Shown here piece by piece: positions 30,813 to 42,692 of a stretch of DNA of 64,000 nucleotides (position 1 is its first letter; every line of letters starts with the position of its first letter). The translations under genes and the position numbers were made by a program. Source of the DNA: Globomyces pollinis-pini (Eukaryota; Chytridiomycota; Chytridiomycetes; Rhizophydiales; Globomycetaceae); the NCBI GenBank assembly GCA_025399215.1, contig MU621098.1:62001-126000 (forward strand). Direction: 5' to 3'. The notes under the pieces were generated by a model. The model did no database searches and was not told the origin of the DNA. It was given only the letters and a program-made list of their open reading frames with translations.

Positions 30813-32129
30813 CTATGAAATGGGATTGACTCTACCGTTACCATCTGTACCAAATATTTTGGAAAACAACCTACTAAAAAATCCAGAAATAGAATGATTT
30901 CGATGAACTTCAGAGATATCATCGGTTGATGTTTTCCAAAATTTCCATTTAGAAGTCTTTGGTATTGGATCCATTGTTAACGTCGTTCCTGAACCTACAC
31001 AATAATTCATCAGATTGGGTTTCACATTATCATCTAGTCGAATAGGTACAATAGGCGTGATTGTACTATTAGGTAGGATTTGATGGAACTGTTGAATATC
31101 TTGATTCTTTCTTTCATTGATTTGTTTTTGTTTGGCCAAATTATGTATGTCCTTGTCTTCCTCAAGAACGCTATTAATCTTGTAAGAATACCATTGATAA
31201 GGAATATTTGCAATCGGATTTAAATGATGATCTAAATTTAATTTGGTTTTTGATATACCTCCAAATTGGTTGGTCATCAACTCTGGTGATGATTGTCGAT
31301 CAGGAGTGGGACAAGCAGGTCCTAACGATGTGATACTATCACGATCCCATTCAGTCCGTTTATAATCATAAAACAACTCAACATCATCGTTGGTGTTGTA
31401 GAAGGATTGGTTCGATAGTGATGTAGTAGTCATATCTAATGCATTAATTTCCCTTATGGTTTTAGATTCATTGACTATAGATTCTTCAGCTATTTCTTTT
31501 GAGGGAGTATGTATGCTTGATTCATAGTAATCTTCGAATGCATCATATTCATCAATCAAATCTTGTATTCTAGATATAGCATGACAAGTAACCGTTTCAC
31601 TAAATGAGATAGTCCTCTTTGCCTTTTTTGGTTGTATTGGAACCATGATTGGGTTATCTTCCATCATATTTTCCCATTTGTTATTGATGGCATAAATAGG
31701 ATCACGTATTGGTTTCTTTGAATTGTGTTTAGTCCAAACTTTGGTATCACCAATTCTTTTGAGACAATCACCATCACGTTCTTTGGCAGAAGTAAAGCCA
31801 GCACTTTGGGTGGAAGCCATGGGTCTTTTGTAAACCTTTTCAGTAGTCGCTGACGCGAGGTGTGACTGAGATATCTCTATCTGGTCAACACTTGGTATGA
31901 CAACTGTTAGTTTCTGAATTTGACGACTGGAAATTTGTCGTAGCAAAGGAGGTTTGCTAGGATATTTCATTTTCGTGGTGGGAGTTTTGTATGAAGTTGT
32001 AGGTCTTGGTAAACTTGACCAAGATTCTATGGCTACTGGAGGTTGCTGATCTAACGTTAATGCATCATCCGTCAATGTCGTAAGTGATTCGGTTTTAAAA
32101 AATGGTCTGTTCCAAGGGAATATTCTCAT
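30813..32129 (-). CDS. Unknown 438-residue disordered protein
   Basis: A single exon from ATG 32129 encodes a Ser/Thr/Asn/Pro-rich protein without recognisable domain. One better-ordered segment reads KRTISFSETVTCHAISRIQD, whose TISF could be a PP1-binding RVxF-type site, and the C-terminus is basic and hydrophobic (GFFSRLFSKIFG). A regulatory subunit is possible, but that is a guess. The absence of an intron in 1.3 kb is unusual for this genome. Confidence 0.6.
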   Translation of the reverse strand: MRIFPWNRPFFKTESLTTLTDDALTLDQQPPVAIESWSSLPRPTTSYKTPTTKMKYPSKPPLLRQISSRQIQKLTVVIPSVDQIEISQSHLASATTEKVYKRPMASTQSAGFTSAKERDGDCLKRIGDTKVWTKHNSKKPIRDPIYAINNKWENMMEDNPIMVPIQPKKAKRTISFSETVTCHAISRIQDLIDEYDAFEDYYESSIHTPSKEIAEESIVNESKTIREINALDMTTTSLSNQSFYNTNDDVELFYDYKRTEWDRDSITSLGPACPTPDRQSSPELMTNQFGGISKTKLNLDHHLNPIANIPYQWYSYKINSVLEEDKDIHNLAKQKQINERKNQDIQQFHQILPNSTITPIVPIRLDDNVKPNLMNYCVGSGTTLTMDPIPKTSKWKFWKTSTDDISEVHRNHSISGFFSRLFSKIFGTDGNGRVNPIS

Positions 32130-32361
32130 GTTATTTGATAGATGTCTAATAATGTGTAAAAAAATGTCGCGTCATCACTTGTCATCAAAACTTATCAGCA
32201 AATCTAATTATTTTTCAAAGAGTTTCAAACTTGCATGCTCATAAACTTAGTTGACTTCTACAAGCATGAGTGCTCTTTACATCAAGTAATAATTTAGGAC
32301 CGGAGTCGGGATACTATAAACAAAACGGGATGATATAAATAAAAAATGCTTTATAATATAA

Positions 32362-33515
32362 TCATACAGATGATAAATGCCTAAAATATTCTGATAAAAC
32401 TTCATAAGTTAAGATTGTTAGTCCCGATGCAGGTACGGTTCGTATCAAATTAATAGAAAATCCTTTATAAAATCCTCTCCAACCTAGAGAATTACACTTT
32501 AAATTTTAGATTACCTTCTTCGCGTAATATTATTTTGGCAGATTGTAATATACCAACGTATTTGGATTGTGTAACTGGTTGACCAGCATTATTTGGACGA
32601 ACGGGAATAAACCCAAGTTGGCTTCCAGTTCCAAACTTTGATTTTAATAGTTCATCATAAGAGAGTCCTTTTGTTATCAACATTTGCGTTTGTAATCTGG
32701 TTCGAATCACTTCATGAGGATACGTTACACTACTGGCAAAGGTTTTGGATATTGATGAAGCAAACAGTATATGGACCCAATTATGCTCCTCTACTAATGA
32801 ATTTGAAACTTTATACCTATGCTTTTGAGAGATTTTAGATATTCATAAAAGGGAAATTGTATAGCCACATGACTAACACCCAGTAAGGATGGACCTAATC
32901 CTTTATATAAGGCTTTAAATCCCTCCGTTCTATATATAGTTTTTAAAGCATCAAATGTGCCTTTGTAATAAAATACACTCGTGTTTGATTCCTGTGCCAA
33001 AGATTGTGTCATAATACGAGTTCTAGCAACCCACAGAGGGTTTGTAATGGCTGTACTACAAATACCAGCATGCAATGCAGCCAAAATATTTGAAAATAAA
33101 GGGTCATCAAAGTCGTTTCTATAATGTTTCTTTGCCCAATCGTAAACTGAAAAATAAATCATCCATGTACTAAGTATCAAACAAATGATTTGTAATATAC
33201 GGGAGATATCCAGTAGCAGTTGGTCCGACCCCACGATACAATCCAATCAAACCATTAGCATGCCAAATGTCCATAAAAACTTTTGCACTTGATACTGCAG
33301 TAGATTTATTTTGTAATCTTATTTTGACCATATCTAATGGACCTACGAAAGAATTAGATAAAATATTCCAAGATACAAGTGATTACAGCAGCAACTAAAC
33401 CAGCAATTCCACCTATTGTTAGTCGAGACATCATAATACCAGCGATTGCATTTCTAGCAGTTTCGTCTTTTCTAATGAATTAAATCAAAAGTGCATGTTA
33501 CAATATGCTAGTCAT
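32362..33515 (-). CDS. Mitochondrial carrier, NAD/FAD/pyrimidine-nucleotide clade (SLC25A32/33/36-like)
   Basis: This inner-membrane transporter has the three carrier repeats with signatures PLDMVKIRLQ, NPLWVARTRIMTQ and YPHEVIRTRLQTQ. The PxW in the second repeat and the block TFDALKTIYRTEGFKALYKG plus LLGVSHVAIQFPFYEYL place it with the Ndt1/Yia6, Flx1 and Rim2 group, but the substrate cannot be settled by eye. The last part reads GWRGFYKGFSINLIRTVPAS. Start ATG 33515 after a 30-nt intron; others of 23-35 nt interrupt the gene. A loop of about 30 residues before the last matrix segment is longer than in most carriers. Confidence 0.82.
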
Positions 33516-34063
33516 TCTATGAGGTTTCTGTAAAAAAATAAATTAGATTTGGAGTGGCTACTATTACCCAATATAAATAGGAATTTCAATACTTAGTCTT
33601 ATAGATATCTATAACACTACATTCATCACTCTACCTGTAAATGTATTTTATTATTCATACTATTGATATCTTTGATTTGTACTATACTAGTATGTAAACA
33701 GTGAATAAGAGTATATCAAATGTGAGTCGATACAATATTCCATACATTCCAGATTCAATTTGATGTCAAAGAGATGAAGAATTCATGTCAAAGTTTTCTT
33801 GGTGATTAAAAAACGGTTGTCTTGGATCGTGACCAAAAAAAGAAAGAAATGCGTCGGATAAGGAAAGAAAGAACACAAATGATGAAGAAAACACATTTAA
33901 ATCAACAATAATTGAATGTAAAGGATGCCAAGAGTATCCCAAAGTAGTAATAAGGATCTGACACTTATGATTCATTAACGGTCGTTTTGATTAGATATCT
34001 CCATTTGATCTCATCAGGCTAATTTAAACACTTGAAAATTATTAAAAAAGTTCACCATTAAAA
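33516..34063. other. Divergent promoter region of the carrier and CPA2
   Basis: About 550 bp of AT-rich DNA with no gene or repeat that I can support. Confidence 0.5.
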
Positions 34064-37000
34064 ATGATCAACATGATATCTTTAAAGGTATTCAAACTAC
34101 TGCCCGGAGCTGTTCGATCCATGGCTACTTTGCCAGCTATTCAGAACCCTGTTCCCCATTATCATTCATATCTACTCAATTGTTTGGCAAATCCACAAAA
34201 GAAACACGATCCCTTTAGAAAATCAAATTATAGTTCTCAAGTATCTACATCACATACTCTGAAAAATCCACCATTGGCGAAACGAGTTGTCGTGGTCGGA
34301 AGTGGAGGTCTGTCAATTGGTCAAGCTGGAGAGTTTGATTATTCTGGTATAGAATTATTAAACCTTATATCTAGGATCTCAAGCTATCAAGGCTTTAAAG
34401 GAAGAATCAGTGGAAACTATTCTGATTAATCCAAATATTGCCACCGTTCAAACTGGAAAAGACTTGGCTGATGTTGTATACTTTTTACCAATCAGACCAG
34501 AGTATATAGAGTATGTTATTCAAAAAGAAAAACCAGATGGTGTTTTATTGACGTTTGGTGGGCAAAGTGCACTAAATTGTGGTATTGCCCTTTACGAGCA
34601 AGGAGTATTTGAAAAATATAACGTCAAAGTTCTAGGAACTCCAATTAAAACGTTACAAATCAGTGAAGATCGAGATTTATTCGCTAATGCACTTAAAGGT
34701 TTTTCGTTTATTTTTTAATTCTTAGAAATTGATATTCCTGTTGCTACATCCACTGCAGTAACTACCGTACAAGATGCATTAGATGCCGCTGCTGAAATTG
34801 GTTATCCAATTATTGTCCGTTCCGCATTTGCATTAGGTGGGCTTGGATCTGGTTTTGCTAGCAATCCAGATGAATTACGTGAATTGTCTGCAAAATCGCT
34901 TTCATTATCCCCTCAAATTCTCGTTGAACGTTCAATGAAGGGATGGAAAGAAGTGGAATATGAAGTGGTTCGTGATGCGGATAATAACTGTATCACTGTT
35001 TGTAATATGGAAAATTTTGATCCTCTCGGAACTCACACTGGAGACTCAATTGTTGTAGCACCTAGTCAAACACTAACGGATGAAGAATATCATATGCTTC
35101 GATCTGCTGCAATTAAAATTATTTGTCATCTTGGTGTTGTAGGAGAATGTAACGTACAGTATGCCTTGAACCCTTACAGTTTGGAATATGCTGTTATTGA
35201 AGTCAATGCCCGATTGTCGCGTAGTAGTGCCCTTGCTTCAAAAGCAACTGGATATCCTCTCGCTTTTGTCGCTGCTAAAATCGCTCTGGGTGCCTCTTTA
35301 CCTGATTTAAAAAACACCGTCACTAAAACCACAACTGCAAATTTCGAACCATCTTTAGATTATGTCGTGACTAAAATTCCTCGTTGGGATTTAAGTAAAT
35401 TTCAACACGTCTCCAGAAAAACTGGACCGGCAATGAAGTCTGTAGGTGAAGTAATGGCCATTGGAAGAACATGGGAAGAAAGTTTACAAAAGGTTTGATT
35501 ATATATGAATGCTAATTTCTAGGCTATTCGTATGACTGATCCAAAATTCAATGGATTTCAACCAATTGAATTTGACAACTTGGATGAAATATTGGAAACC
35601 CCAACTGATGAACGATTATATGCAATTGGACATGCAATGATGAACAAAAATTATACTGTTGATCATATTCATGAATTAACCAAAATTGATAAATGGTTCT
35701 TGTACAAATTAGAAAATATTGTTGGAATTCAAAATGAACTAACACAACTTGAATTGAAAAATGCTGACCAATTACCTGTGGAATTAATTTCAAAAGCCAA
35801 GAAAGCCGGATTTTCTGATACACAAATTGCATTGACCTGTGAATCTACTGAACTTGAAGTTAGAAAAGTCCGTAAGTCTCATGGAATTATTCCCGTCGTC
35901 AAACGAATTGATACCTTGGCTGCTGAATTTCCAGCCGCTACTAATTATCTATACACCACTTACAACGGAAGCACCAATGACGTTACATTTGAAGATAAAG
36001 GAATTTTAGTGCTGGGATCTGGTGTTTACCGTATTGGTTCTAGTGTTGAATTTGATTGGTATTATTTTGCTCTTTCTAAATTACAGGTGTGGAGTATCTT
36101 GTATTAGAAGTCTTCGATCGATGGGCCACAAAACTGTGATGGTCAACTATAATCCAGAAACCGTATCTACCGATTTCGATGAATGTGATCGACTTTACTT
36201 TGAAGAGTTAAGTTTGGAGCGAACTATGGATATTTATGAACTTGAAAGTGCAAGTGGCTGTATAGTCAGTGTAGGTGGTCAATTGCCTCAGAATATTGCA
36301 TTGAGACTACACCAGGAAGGTATTCATGTACTCGGCACAAGTCCAGAAGATGTTGATCGTGCAGAGAATCGAAAAAAGTTTTCGAAAGTATTGGATGATA
36401 TTGGATTAGATCAACCTGAATGGGCCGAGTTGCGAACACCCGAAGAAGCTTTAGAGTTTGCTGAACGAGTAACTTATCCTGTTCTTGTTCGTCCATCATA
36501 TGTACTATCTGGTGCAGCCATGAATGTCGCTTACACACCTGAAGATTTAAAAACCTACCTTTCTCTTGCTGTTAACGTTTCCCCTGAACACCCAATCGTT
36601 ATCACCAAGTTCATTGAAGGCGCTCAAGAAATTGATGTTGATGCTGTCGCATCTAAAGGAGAACTTCAAGTCTATGCCGTTTCACAACATGTAGAAAATG
36701 CAGGAGTTCATTCTGGTGATGCTACTCTAATTCTTCCACCTGTTTATGAACATGAGCAAAACTGGAACAAATCACACCTTGGTGTCCGAGGATTAACTCC
36801 AGAAATTATTGCAGCAACAAAAACTGTCGCAGAAAAAGTTGCCAAAGCATTTAAAATCACTGGTCCTTACAATATGCAATTGATTCTTTCACGATCATTG
36901 GAAAATTCAACTGATTTCACATTAAAGGTGATTGAATGTAACTTACGTGCATCTCGATCCTTCCCATTTGTTTCTAAAGTCTTTGATCTTAACTTTATCG

Positions 37001-37704
37001 AGGTGGCCACTCATGCTTTGGTGGATTCTCCTAAACTAGCTGAGCTAGTAACTGAAGATTTAATGTTAAAGGAACGCAACTTCAAGGCTGTAAAATGTCC
37101 GGTCTTTAGTTGGACTCGATTAGCTGGTGCTGATCCAATGCTAGGGGTAGAAATGGCATCGACAGGAGAAATCGCATGTTTCGGTAAAGACGTTCATGAA
37201 GCCTACATGACATCATTGTTTTCAAATCATAATAACTTCAAGCATATTCCTCTTAAAGCTGGTACCTCTGTGTTGGTCTCTTTGGATGAACTCAGTGATC
37301 CAAAGGAAGTCGCATATGTTGCACGTAAACTATTAGGACTTGGGTATAATGTCATTGCTGATGATCAATTTTCCTTGGATGTCCTCGAGAAAGAGCAAGT
37401 GAAAGGGGCCCAATTACTTACCAAACAACCATTAGAAGACTTACTGTCGAATAGTAAACTAACAGACGAACTATTTCAAAAATTGAAGATTGAAACTGTA
37501 TTTACCTTTTGTAAATTACGACCACGCGAACCTACATCATTAAAGTATAGAATTCGATCAATGTCGGTATCAATGGGACTCGGCTTTTTAAATGATGCCA
37601 AGAATGCTTTGCTATTTGTGGACGCTTTGGAACAGTATGTCAAGGGTACAAAAGCCAAATCAGATGCTGTCAAGAGTGTTGGTGAATGGAATTTACTACA
37701 ATAA
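34064..37704 (+). CDS. CPA2: Carbamoyl-phosphate synthetase large subunit, arginine-specific (CPA2-like)
   Basis: The enzyme makes carbamoyl phosphate from bicarbonate, ammonia and two ATP for arginine synthesis, with a separate glutaminase subunit. Both synthetase halves are present: [20 protein letters not shown] opens the first and [19 protein letters not shown] the second, each followed by ATP-grasp segments (first half [20 protein letters not shown]; second half [16 protein letters not shown]). The MGS-like end has [17 protein letters not shown]. About 1,170 residues with no fused glutaminase or ATCase identifies CPA2 rather than CAD/URA2. A basic, hydroxylated N-terminus of about 70 residues suggests mitochondrial import. 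Introns of about 27-30 nt restore the frame. Confidence 0.93.
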
Positions 37705-38840
37705 AGTGTCCAAACGTAATAGTTTCAGACTCACTTAACTTTTTGTGGCGATTGATTGATTGATGTCGAGTGACATTATGGCATGATTTTTTAAGTTCTG
37801 TTTAATTGAAGTTAGAGTGACGCAAAACAACTTGCAGATTGTATTAGAAATTGTGAACATTATTATTCGCATGCCAGAATCAAAGCAAGTGATTACACGA
37901 ACAAAGAAGCAAAATGAAGCAATGATGACCAATTGTGGTGGCTAGTGTAGTTTTACATTAGGCTCACGGTTGAATCATTTCCACACAATGACCAACTATT
38001 GACTCATCAGGGTCCCCATTTTATTCCAGAACAATCAAGAATTAAATCGTCAAAGGAGACATTCTTTGAAATATCTTTGAACTTGATGCGGTAAAATGAA
38101 CAAAGACTGATGAAACATCTGAGTGAGATATGGCTCAACAGTGTATCACAATTGAGACAAGAGGGCTTGACACACTTGTATGGATGAGAGTTAATCCAAA
38201 CGACTTTGCTGGACTGGAAGTGTGTTTGCTTAATTTCGATATTTTTTTGTTCAGTAAGTGCCATTGGCCATATTCAATTGAACAGTAATGAAGCGGAAAA
38301 CAACAATGTGTGAGGCTTATCATTTTCCATTGTGCAAACGCCCAATTTGCCAAGGGGAAATTGGGAGTTGCACCGTCAATGAACGAATGATAGGTAGCTA
38401 GGCAAATGGTATGTTGGCCAATGGATAGCCCAGTACTTACAGCAACCAAAGACCCTTTTCAGGGAACCATGAAATTGACAATCTGAGCACAATGAAACAG
38501 AATGAAATTGCGTGGGACAAATATGGTCATTGAACAAGATGATTCGTGCAACAATCACCATACCACATGACATCAAATGAAGTCAATGTAATCAAATCGG
38601 ATAGTGAACCCAAGTAATGAAAGACATTAGTAGCGCTAGAGTGTGTAGCTAAACGACTGTACAAGTTGGCGAATGGAGGCTTGTACTCTTGGCAAAGAAG
38701 GAGCCCTCATACTAACTGTTGGTATCATGGCGCCATGTGATTTTTGTTGTAAGTCTCTTGAGAAATCGAGAATTGTGTTTGACACGCCACATTGAGCGTT
38801 GTTATAAATAGGACCACAGAACAACTCCTTTTTTCTAACC
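37705..38840. other. Intergenic region upstream of the first C2H2 gene
   Basis: This 1.1-kb spacer has several minus-strand open frames of 65-105 codons, none with a proper start, introns or recognisable sequence. I see no repeat. A TATA box lies at its right end. Confidence 0.5.
38803..38810 (+). promoter_or_regulatory. TATA box of C2H2 gene 1
   Basis: TATAAATA begins 38 bp before the ATG at 38841. A consensus TATA box this near the start implies a very short 5' leader. Confidence 0.6.
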
Positions 38841-39569
38841 ATGTCTGTTGAATTATCCATTGCTAGTCATCAACGAAGGTCGTCAAACAAAGGTTCCAAA
38901 CAGCAATGGCCTTGCAATTATGTCGGTTGTGGTGCTATTCTATACTCAAAGTCTTCTCAATTCCGTCATAAAAAACTACATGAAAACAAAGTTGCAAAGT
39001 ATAAATGTACTAAATGCAGTGAACAATACCTCGTTAAGCTGGACTTAATTGATCATGTTCGAAGAGCTCACATGCCTGCTGGCAGCTATGTGGTTTGTAA
39101 AGAATGCGATAGAACTTTCTCAAGTTTGTCAAACTTGAATGCTCATAGTACTATTCATAAAGACACAGGACTGCCTCGCTACCAGTGTGAAGTTTGTCAA
39201 GTCTCATATTTTCACCGCTCTGCCCTAAGGCGGCATCAACGTACAGACCACAGTATGTCCCCTTCTATGTCTAGACGGCCGTCGCATTGCTCAGTATCAA
39301 CCAATGATTCTACTGGGTTCGGTAGTCCGGTGAACCATTACTCTTACTTGGCTTCTCCTCCTGACACTCCTAAACTCAAGCACAACGAAGTTCAATGCAC
39401 CTATTGCCCTGAAACATTCATTGATAATCCAAAGTACCATTTTCATTTAGAAGAACAACATCTTATCTCCTCTGATCATCGATGTCTCATTAATGCTTGT
39501 GGAGAGTTTTTTTACAATGCAAAAACACATCAAGAGCACAAGAAACAATGTCATCCGTTCTTTGCTTAA
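38841..39569 (+). CDS. C2H2 zinc-finger transcription factor, paralog 1
   Basis: A single exon of 242 residues. Four classical fingers occupy the N-terminal half (WPCNYVGCGAILYSKSSQFR, then YKCTKCSEQYLVKLDLIDHV, VCKECDRTFSSLSNLNAHS and YQCEVCQVSYFHRSALRRHQ), a Ser/Pro linker with SYLASPPDTPK follows, and a fifth Cys/His finger plus the end motif CLINACGEF...CHPFF closes it. It is the first of three tandem paralogs on the same strand. The targets are unknown; the conserved finger linkers indicate DNA binding. A TATA box sits just upstream. Confidence 0.85.
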   Translation: MSVELSIASHQRRSSNKGSKQQWPCNYVGCGAILYSKSSQFRHKKLHENKVAKYKCTKCSEQYLVKLDLIDHVRRAHMPAGSYVVCKECDRTFSSLSNLNAHSTIHKDTGLPRYQCEVCQVSYFHRSALRRHQRTDHSMSPSMSRRPSHCSVSTNDSTGFGSPVNHYSYLASPPDTPKLKHNEVQCTYCPETFIDNPKYHFHLEEQHLISSDHRCLINACGEFFYNAKTHQEHKKQCHPFFA

Positions 39570-39720
39570 ATGTTCTATTTATCTTCCTAGTGATCCCTAA
39601 TTAGCTCTAATAAATTTAATGTACAATATTGTTTGCTTACAGTTTATGTTTTGGTCTTTCGCAATAATATTGCTTATACCTTTCATACAATTAATGTGAT
39701 ACACACACATGGACCACAGG
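39570..39720. other. Short spacer before the tandem repeat
   Basis: The 3' flank of C2H2 gene 1, AT-rich, with a possible polyadenylation-like AATAAA variant (taataaa) near 39610; nothing else is apparent. Confidence 0.4.
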
Positions 39721-40073
39721 GTTTCTCAATATGGCACCTTTTCATTTCAATGCACCAGCATATTGTGTATTGGCTCTCTTATACAAACCATTTGTTCACC
39801 CCTTGAAGTTTAGATTTGATGATTGGATTTCATTTGATGGTTGAACTGTTACCTTACCACAAAATGAAGACCTAACAGACCCAGTTTCTCAATATGGCAC
39901 CTTTTCATTGCAATGCACCAGCATATTGTGTATTGGCTCTCTTTTACAAACCATTTGTTCACCCCTTGAAGTTTAGATTTGATGATTGGATTCCATTTGA
40001 TGGTTGAACTGTTACCTTACCACAAAATGAAGACCTAGCAGACCCAGTTTCTCAATATTGGCACCTTTTCTGA
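39721..40073. repeat. 163-bp tandem duplication, two copies plus a short third
   Basis: The unit begins gtttctcaatatggcacctt at 39721 and again at 39884, and a 27-bp start of a third copy occurs at 40047; the spacing is exactly 163 bp each time. The two full copies differ at only a few positions, so the duplication is recent. The unit has no long open frame. It lies between the first and second C2H2 genes. Confidence 0.9.
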
Positions 40074-41175
40074 AAGACACTCGTGATTGATTTATCCGAG
40101 TTATTCATTTTCTTCCAAATGAAGTTGATCCCAACGTCGAGGTACAGTTTTATGACTTCTATTTATATCCTCTACGTACATAACTACATCAATGAAATTT
40201 AACTGTTCCTTGTTATGTTGATTTGATCTTTCAGAAGATACATATTATACCTTGGTGGAAGCTTTGCTGGAAGCCATCAAGCAGTAGACCATTTTACATT
40301 GGCAGGATAAATCTCATTGGACAAGTTTGAGAGTGAATCACAAAGTGTCCAAAACAACTTGTTTGAGTAGTAACATGCTTGGTTTCAATAGCCACAATAG
40401 CCTTCATGTGTTTACTTGCCCCAGCAGTTTGAATTCTCTTTTAGTCGACATGGGAAACGACGCCATTCCATACGTCAGACAACACAGACTCCCGAGAAGA
40501 CATTCTTATCCATCGTAACCTATAGTTAAAGACAAAGTGGACAAATCCCGTATGTATTAAACTAGCTCGTCTATATGTAATTCAGACTATTACAAGTACG
40601 ATGTAACTTTTCTTAATTGTTATTCTTCTTTCGTTTATAATTGATATAAATAAGTCAATAGTCTTTATTCTACTCAATGTTGTTGGCAATGAGTAGGCAT
40701 ATTTGATCGGGCTGCGGGTACACGAACGAGCCAATCATAGTACTTGTGATTACGTCAGTGTTATGTTTCGGGCAAATCTACTACTCAAATTCATTTAACC
40801 TAAAAGAAATTACACTAACATTGTAGGACCATTGAGTATCAGGCGTTCATTTACACAGCGTTTCGTGAATGTTTACCAGACTGGCGTAGTGTTCCGATTG
40901 AAACACCGGCCGTGTACATCTTGGCGATCCTCATAGTATGGCTTAGAAAATGAGTGGTAAATTAGATGTCTAGCATCTCGAGAATACAGCTGATTACATG
41001 CGGTCCAGGCTAAGTTAACACACTTCGGCTCGAGATGATATCCTTTTGCATCCAAGTAAGCCACAAATATTTACACACAGGCTCTTGGTTCATTTCAGAA
41101 TGTTTGGTGCCAAACTGCCCCTACGCCTCAAACAAATCTATAAATAGATAGTAAGGTTTCTTGTCACGTCCAAAC
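40074..41175. other. Intergenic region upstream of C2H2 gene 2
   Basis: After the tandem repeat about 1.1 kb carries no gene that I can support. Short frames at 40327-40518 and 40873-41064 (minus) have no convincing sequence. A TATA box is present at 41139. Confidence 0.5.
41139..41146 (+). promoter_or_regulatory. TATA box of C2H2 gene 2
   Basis: TATAAATA lies 37 bp before the ATG at 41176, at almost the same spacing as for C2H2 gene 1, which supports conserved promoter layout in the paralogs. Confidence 0.6.
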
Positions 41176-41916
41176 ATGTCTATCACATTAAAATCAGAAC
41201 CAGGTATCACCCCTAAAAAGCACAGACGAACAGCAAAGAAAGTAGCCAAACAGGAATGGCCATGCCCATATATTGGCTGCACCACTATTCTTTACTCTAA
41301 AAGTAGTCAATTTCGACATCGAAAACTCCATGACGTTCAGATAGCAAAATATTCTTGTGTACAATGTTCCGAAGCGTTTGTGATTAAGCTAGATATGATG
41401 GATCATACAAGAAAGAAACATATGCCAAAAGATAGCTATGTAGAATGTAACGATTGTGGAAGAACATTCACGAGCATATCTAATCTGAATGCGCATAGTA
41501 CTATACACAAAGAAAAAGAAGATGCAAAGTATCATTGTGGTGAATGCAAGATCTTCTACTTTCACAAATCCGCATTACGAAGACATCGCAAGGCAGAACA
41601 TGGTCTGGATTTAATTGAATGCCGAAAGCTTTCTACAAGCACAATCAATTCGAATGGCAGCTCTTACTACAGTCCTTGCAATTCTGCAGATGCGTCATAT
41701 CTAGCATCCCCACCAATTACTCCGAAAATGACCAATTCTTCGTGTGATATTTGCAGTTTCCAGTCACACTGCATTGAAGACTACAATCTCCACCTGGAAT
41801 CTGCCCACTTACTGTCTAAAGATTTGAAGTGTCTAGTAAATGCGTGTGGTACGTTCTGTGGCTCCTCAAAGACATTACACGAACATCAATCCAGTTGTCA
41901 TCCTTTTTTTAGCTAA
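41176..41916 (+). CDS. C2H2 zinc-finger transcription factor, paralog 2
   Basis: A single exon of about 246 residues, the most divergent of the three paralogs. It keeps the finger blocks WPCPYIGCTTILYSKSSQFR, YSCVQCSEAFVIKLDMMDHT, ECNDCGRTFTSISNLNAHS and YHCGECKIFYFHKSALRRHR, the linker YLASPPITPK and the terminal CLVNACGTF...CHPFFS. The true start is ATG 41176; a TTG further up is in frame but unlikely. No intron is needed. Confidence 0.85.
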   Translation: MSITLKSEPGITPKKHRRTAKKVAKQEWPCPYIGCTTILYSKSSQFRHRKLHDVQIAKYSCVQCSEAFVIKLDMMDHTRKKHMPKDSYVECNDCGRTFTSISNLNAHSTIHKEKEDAKYHCGECKIFYFHKSALRRHRKAEHGLDLIECRKLSTSTINSNGSSYYSPCNSADASYLASPPITPKMTNSSCDICSFQSHCIEDYNLHLESAHLLSKDLKCLVNACGTFCGSSKTLHEHQSSCHPFFS

Positions 41917-42692
41917 GTTAATCTTAATAAACACAATGTAAATAACAATGTCTGATAATTTCAAGTAAGTATTGCATTGGATCCTACAGTGCAATGGTTG
42001 GCTTAGGTCGGCAACTTGTGCCACTTTAAGAATATTTGGCTCAAATGCACAACCATGATTCAATGTTGTGGCAATAGTAACGTCATCGAAAAATACAAGC
42101 CAAAAGTGAGGGCCAATTGGTGATGTTGAACCTGCCTTAAATTGATTCATTTCCATCAAATGACATTAGAGTGGCATTTTCTGTATCATCTTTAGCTACA
42201 TTCTATTTGTATCTTGGATTTACTCGAAATATAAAATGAATTCATGGATCTAATCATCAGTGAAACTAATCCGACTCGCCGCAACCTACTTGGTATTTGA
42301 TTTACAGCACTAACCACTAAGTGGGAATTAGCTGAGTAGTCCCATTACAATGAGCGTTTCACGCTGAATATGGTCTTTTAATACTTTGCATTATTATGAC
42401 CCATCATTTGCACTAGGAACTGGTCAATCATAAGACTTGTCACGTTACCCACTAAAATGCCAAACAAAAAAATTCAACCTTTGGAGTTGTCCTCAATATA
42501 GCCCAGTAAACCATTTATAAATCCATTCATATTACTACACAGCACAACTGATTCGATTCTATCATCTATTAATTTGGGCACTGCGTTTCAGATCCCAACA
42601 GTTTATCAAATACCCATGAAAAGGTCAGTTGGACGCCACGTTGTTACAGAGTGCAAAGGAAGGTGATTTTGTTCTCTTCCCAATTTTATACT
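41917..42692. other. Intergenic region between C2H2 genes 2 and 3
   Basis: About 780 bp. A TATAAAT word occurs at 42516, 177 bp upstream of the next ATG. No gene or repeat can be supported. Confidence 0.5.

Noticed and set aside
36266..36538. Minus-strand frame inside CPA2
   Set aside because: It is antisense to a highly conserved coding exon and has no support of its own.
38007..38860. Overlapping minus-strand frames upstream of C2H2 gene 1
   Set aside because: They overlap each other in different frames, lack plausible starts, and resemble no protein.
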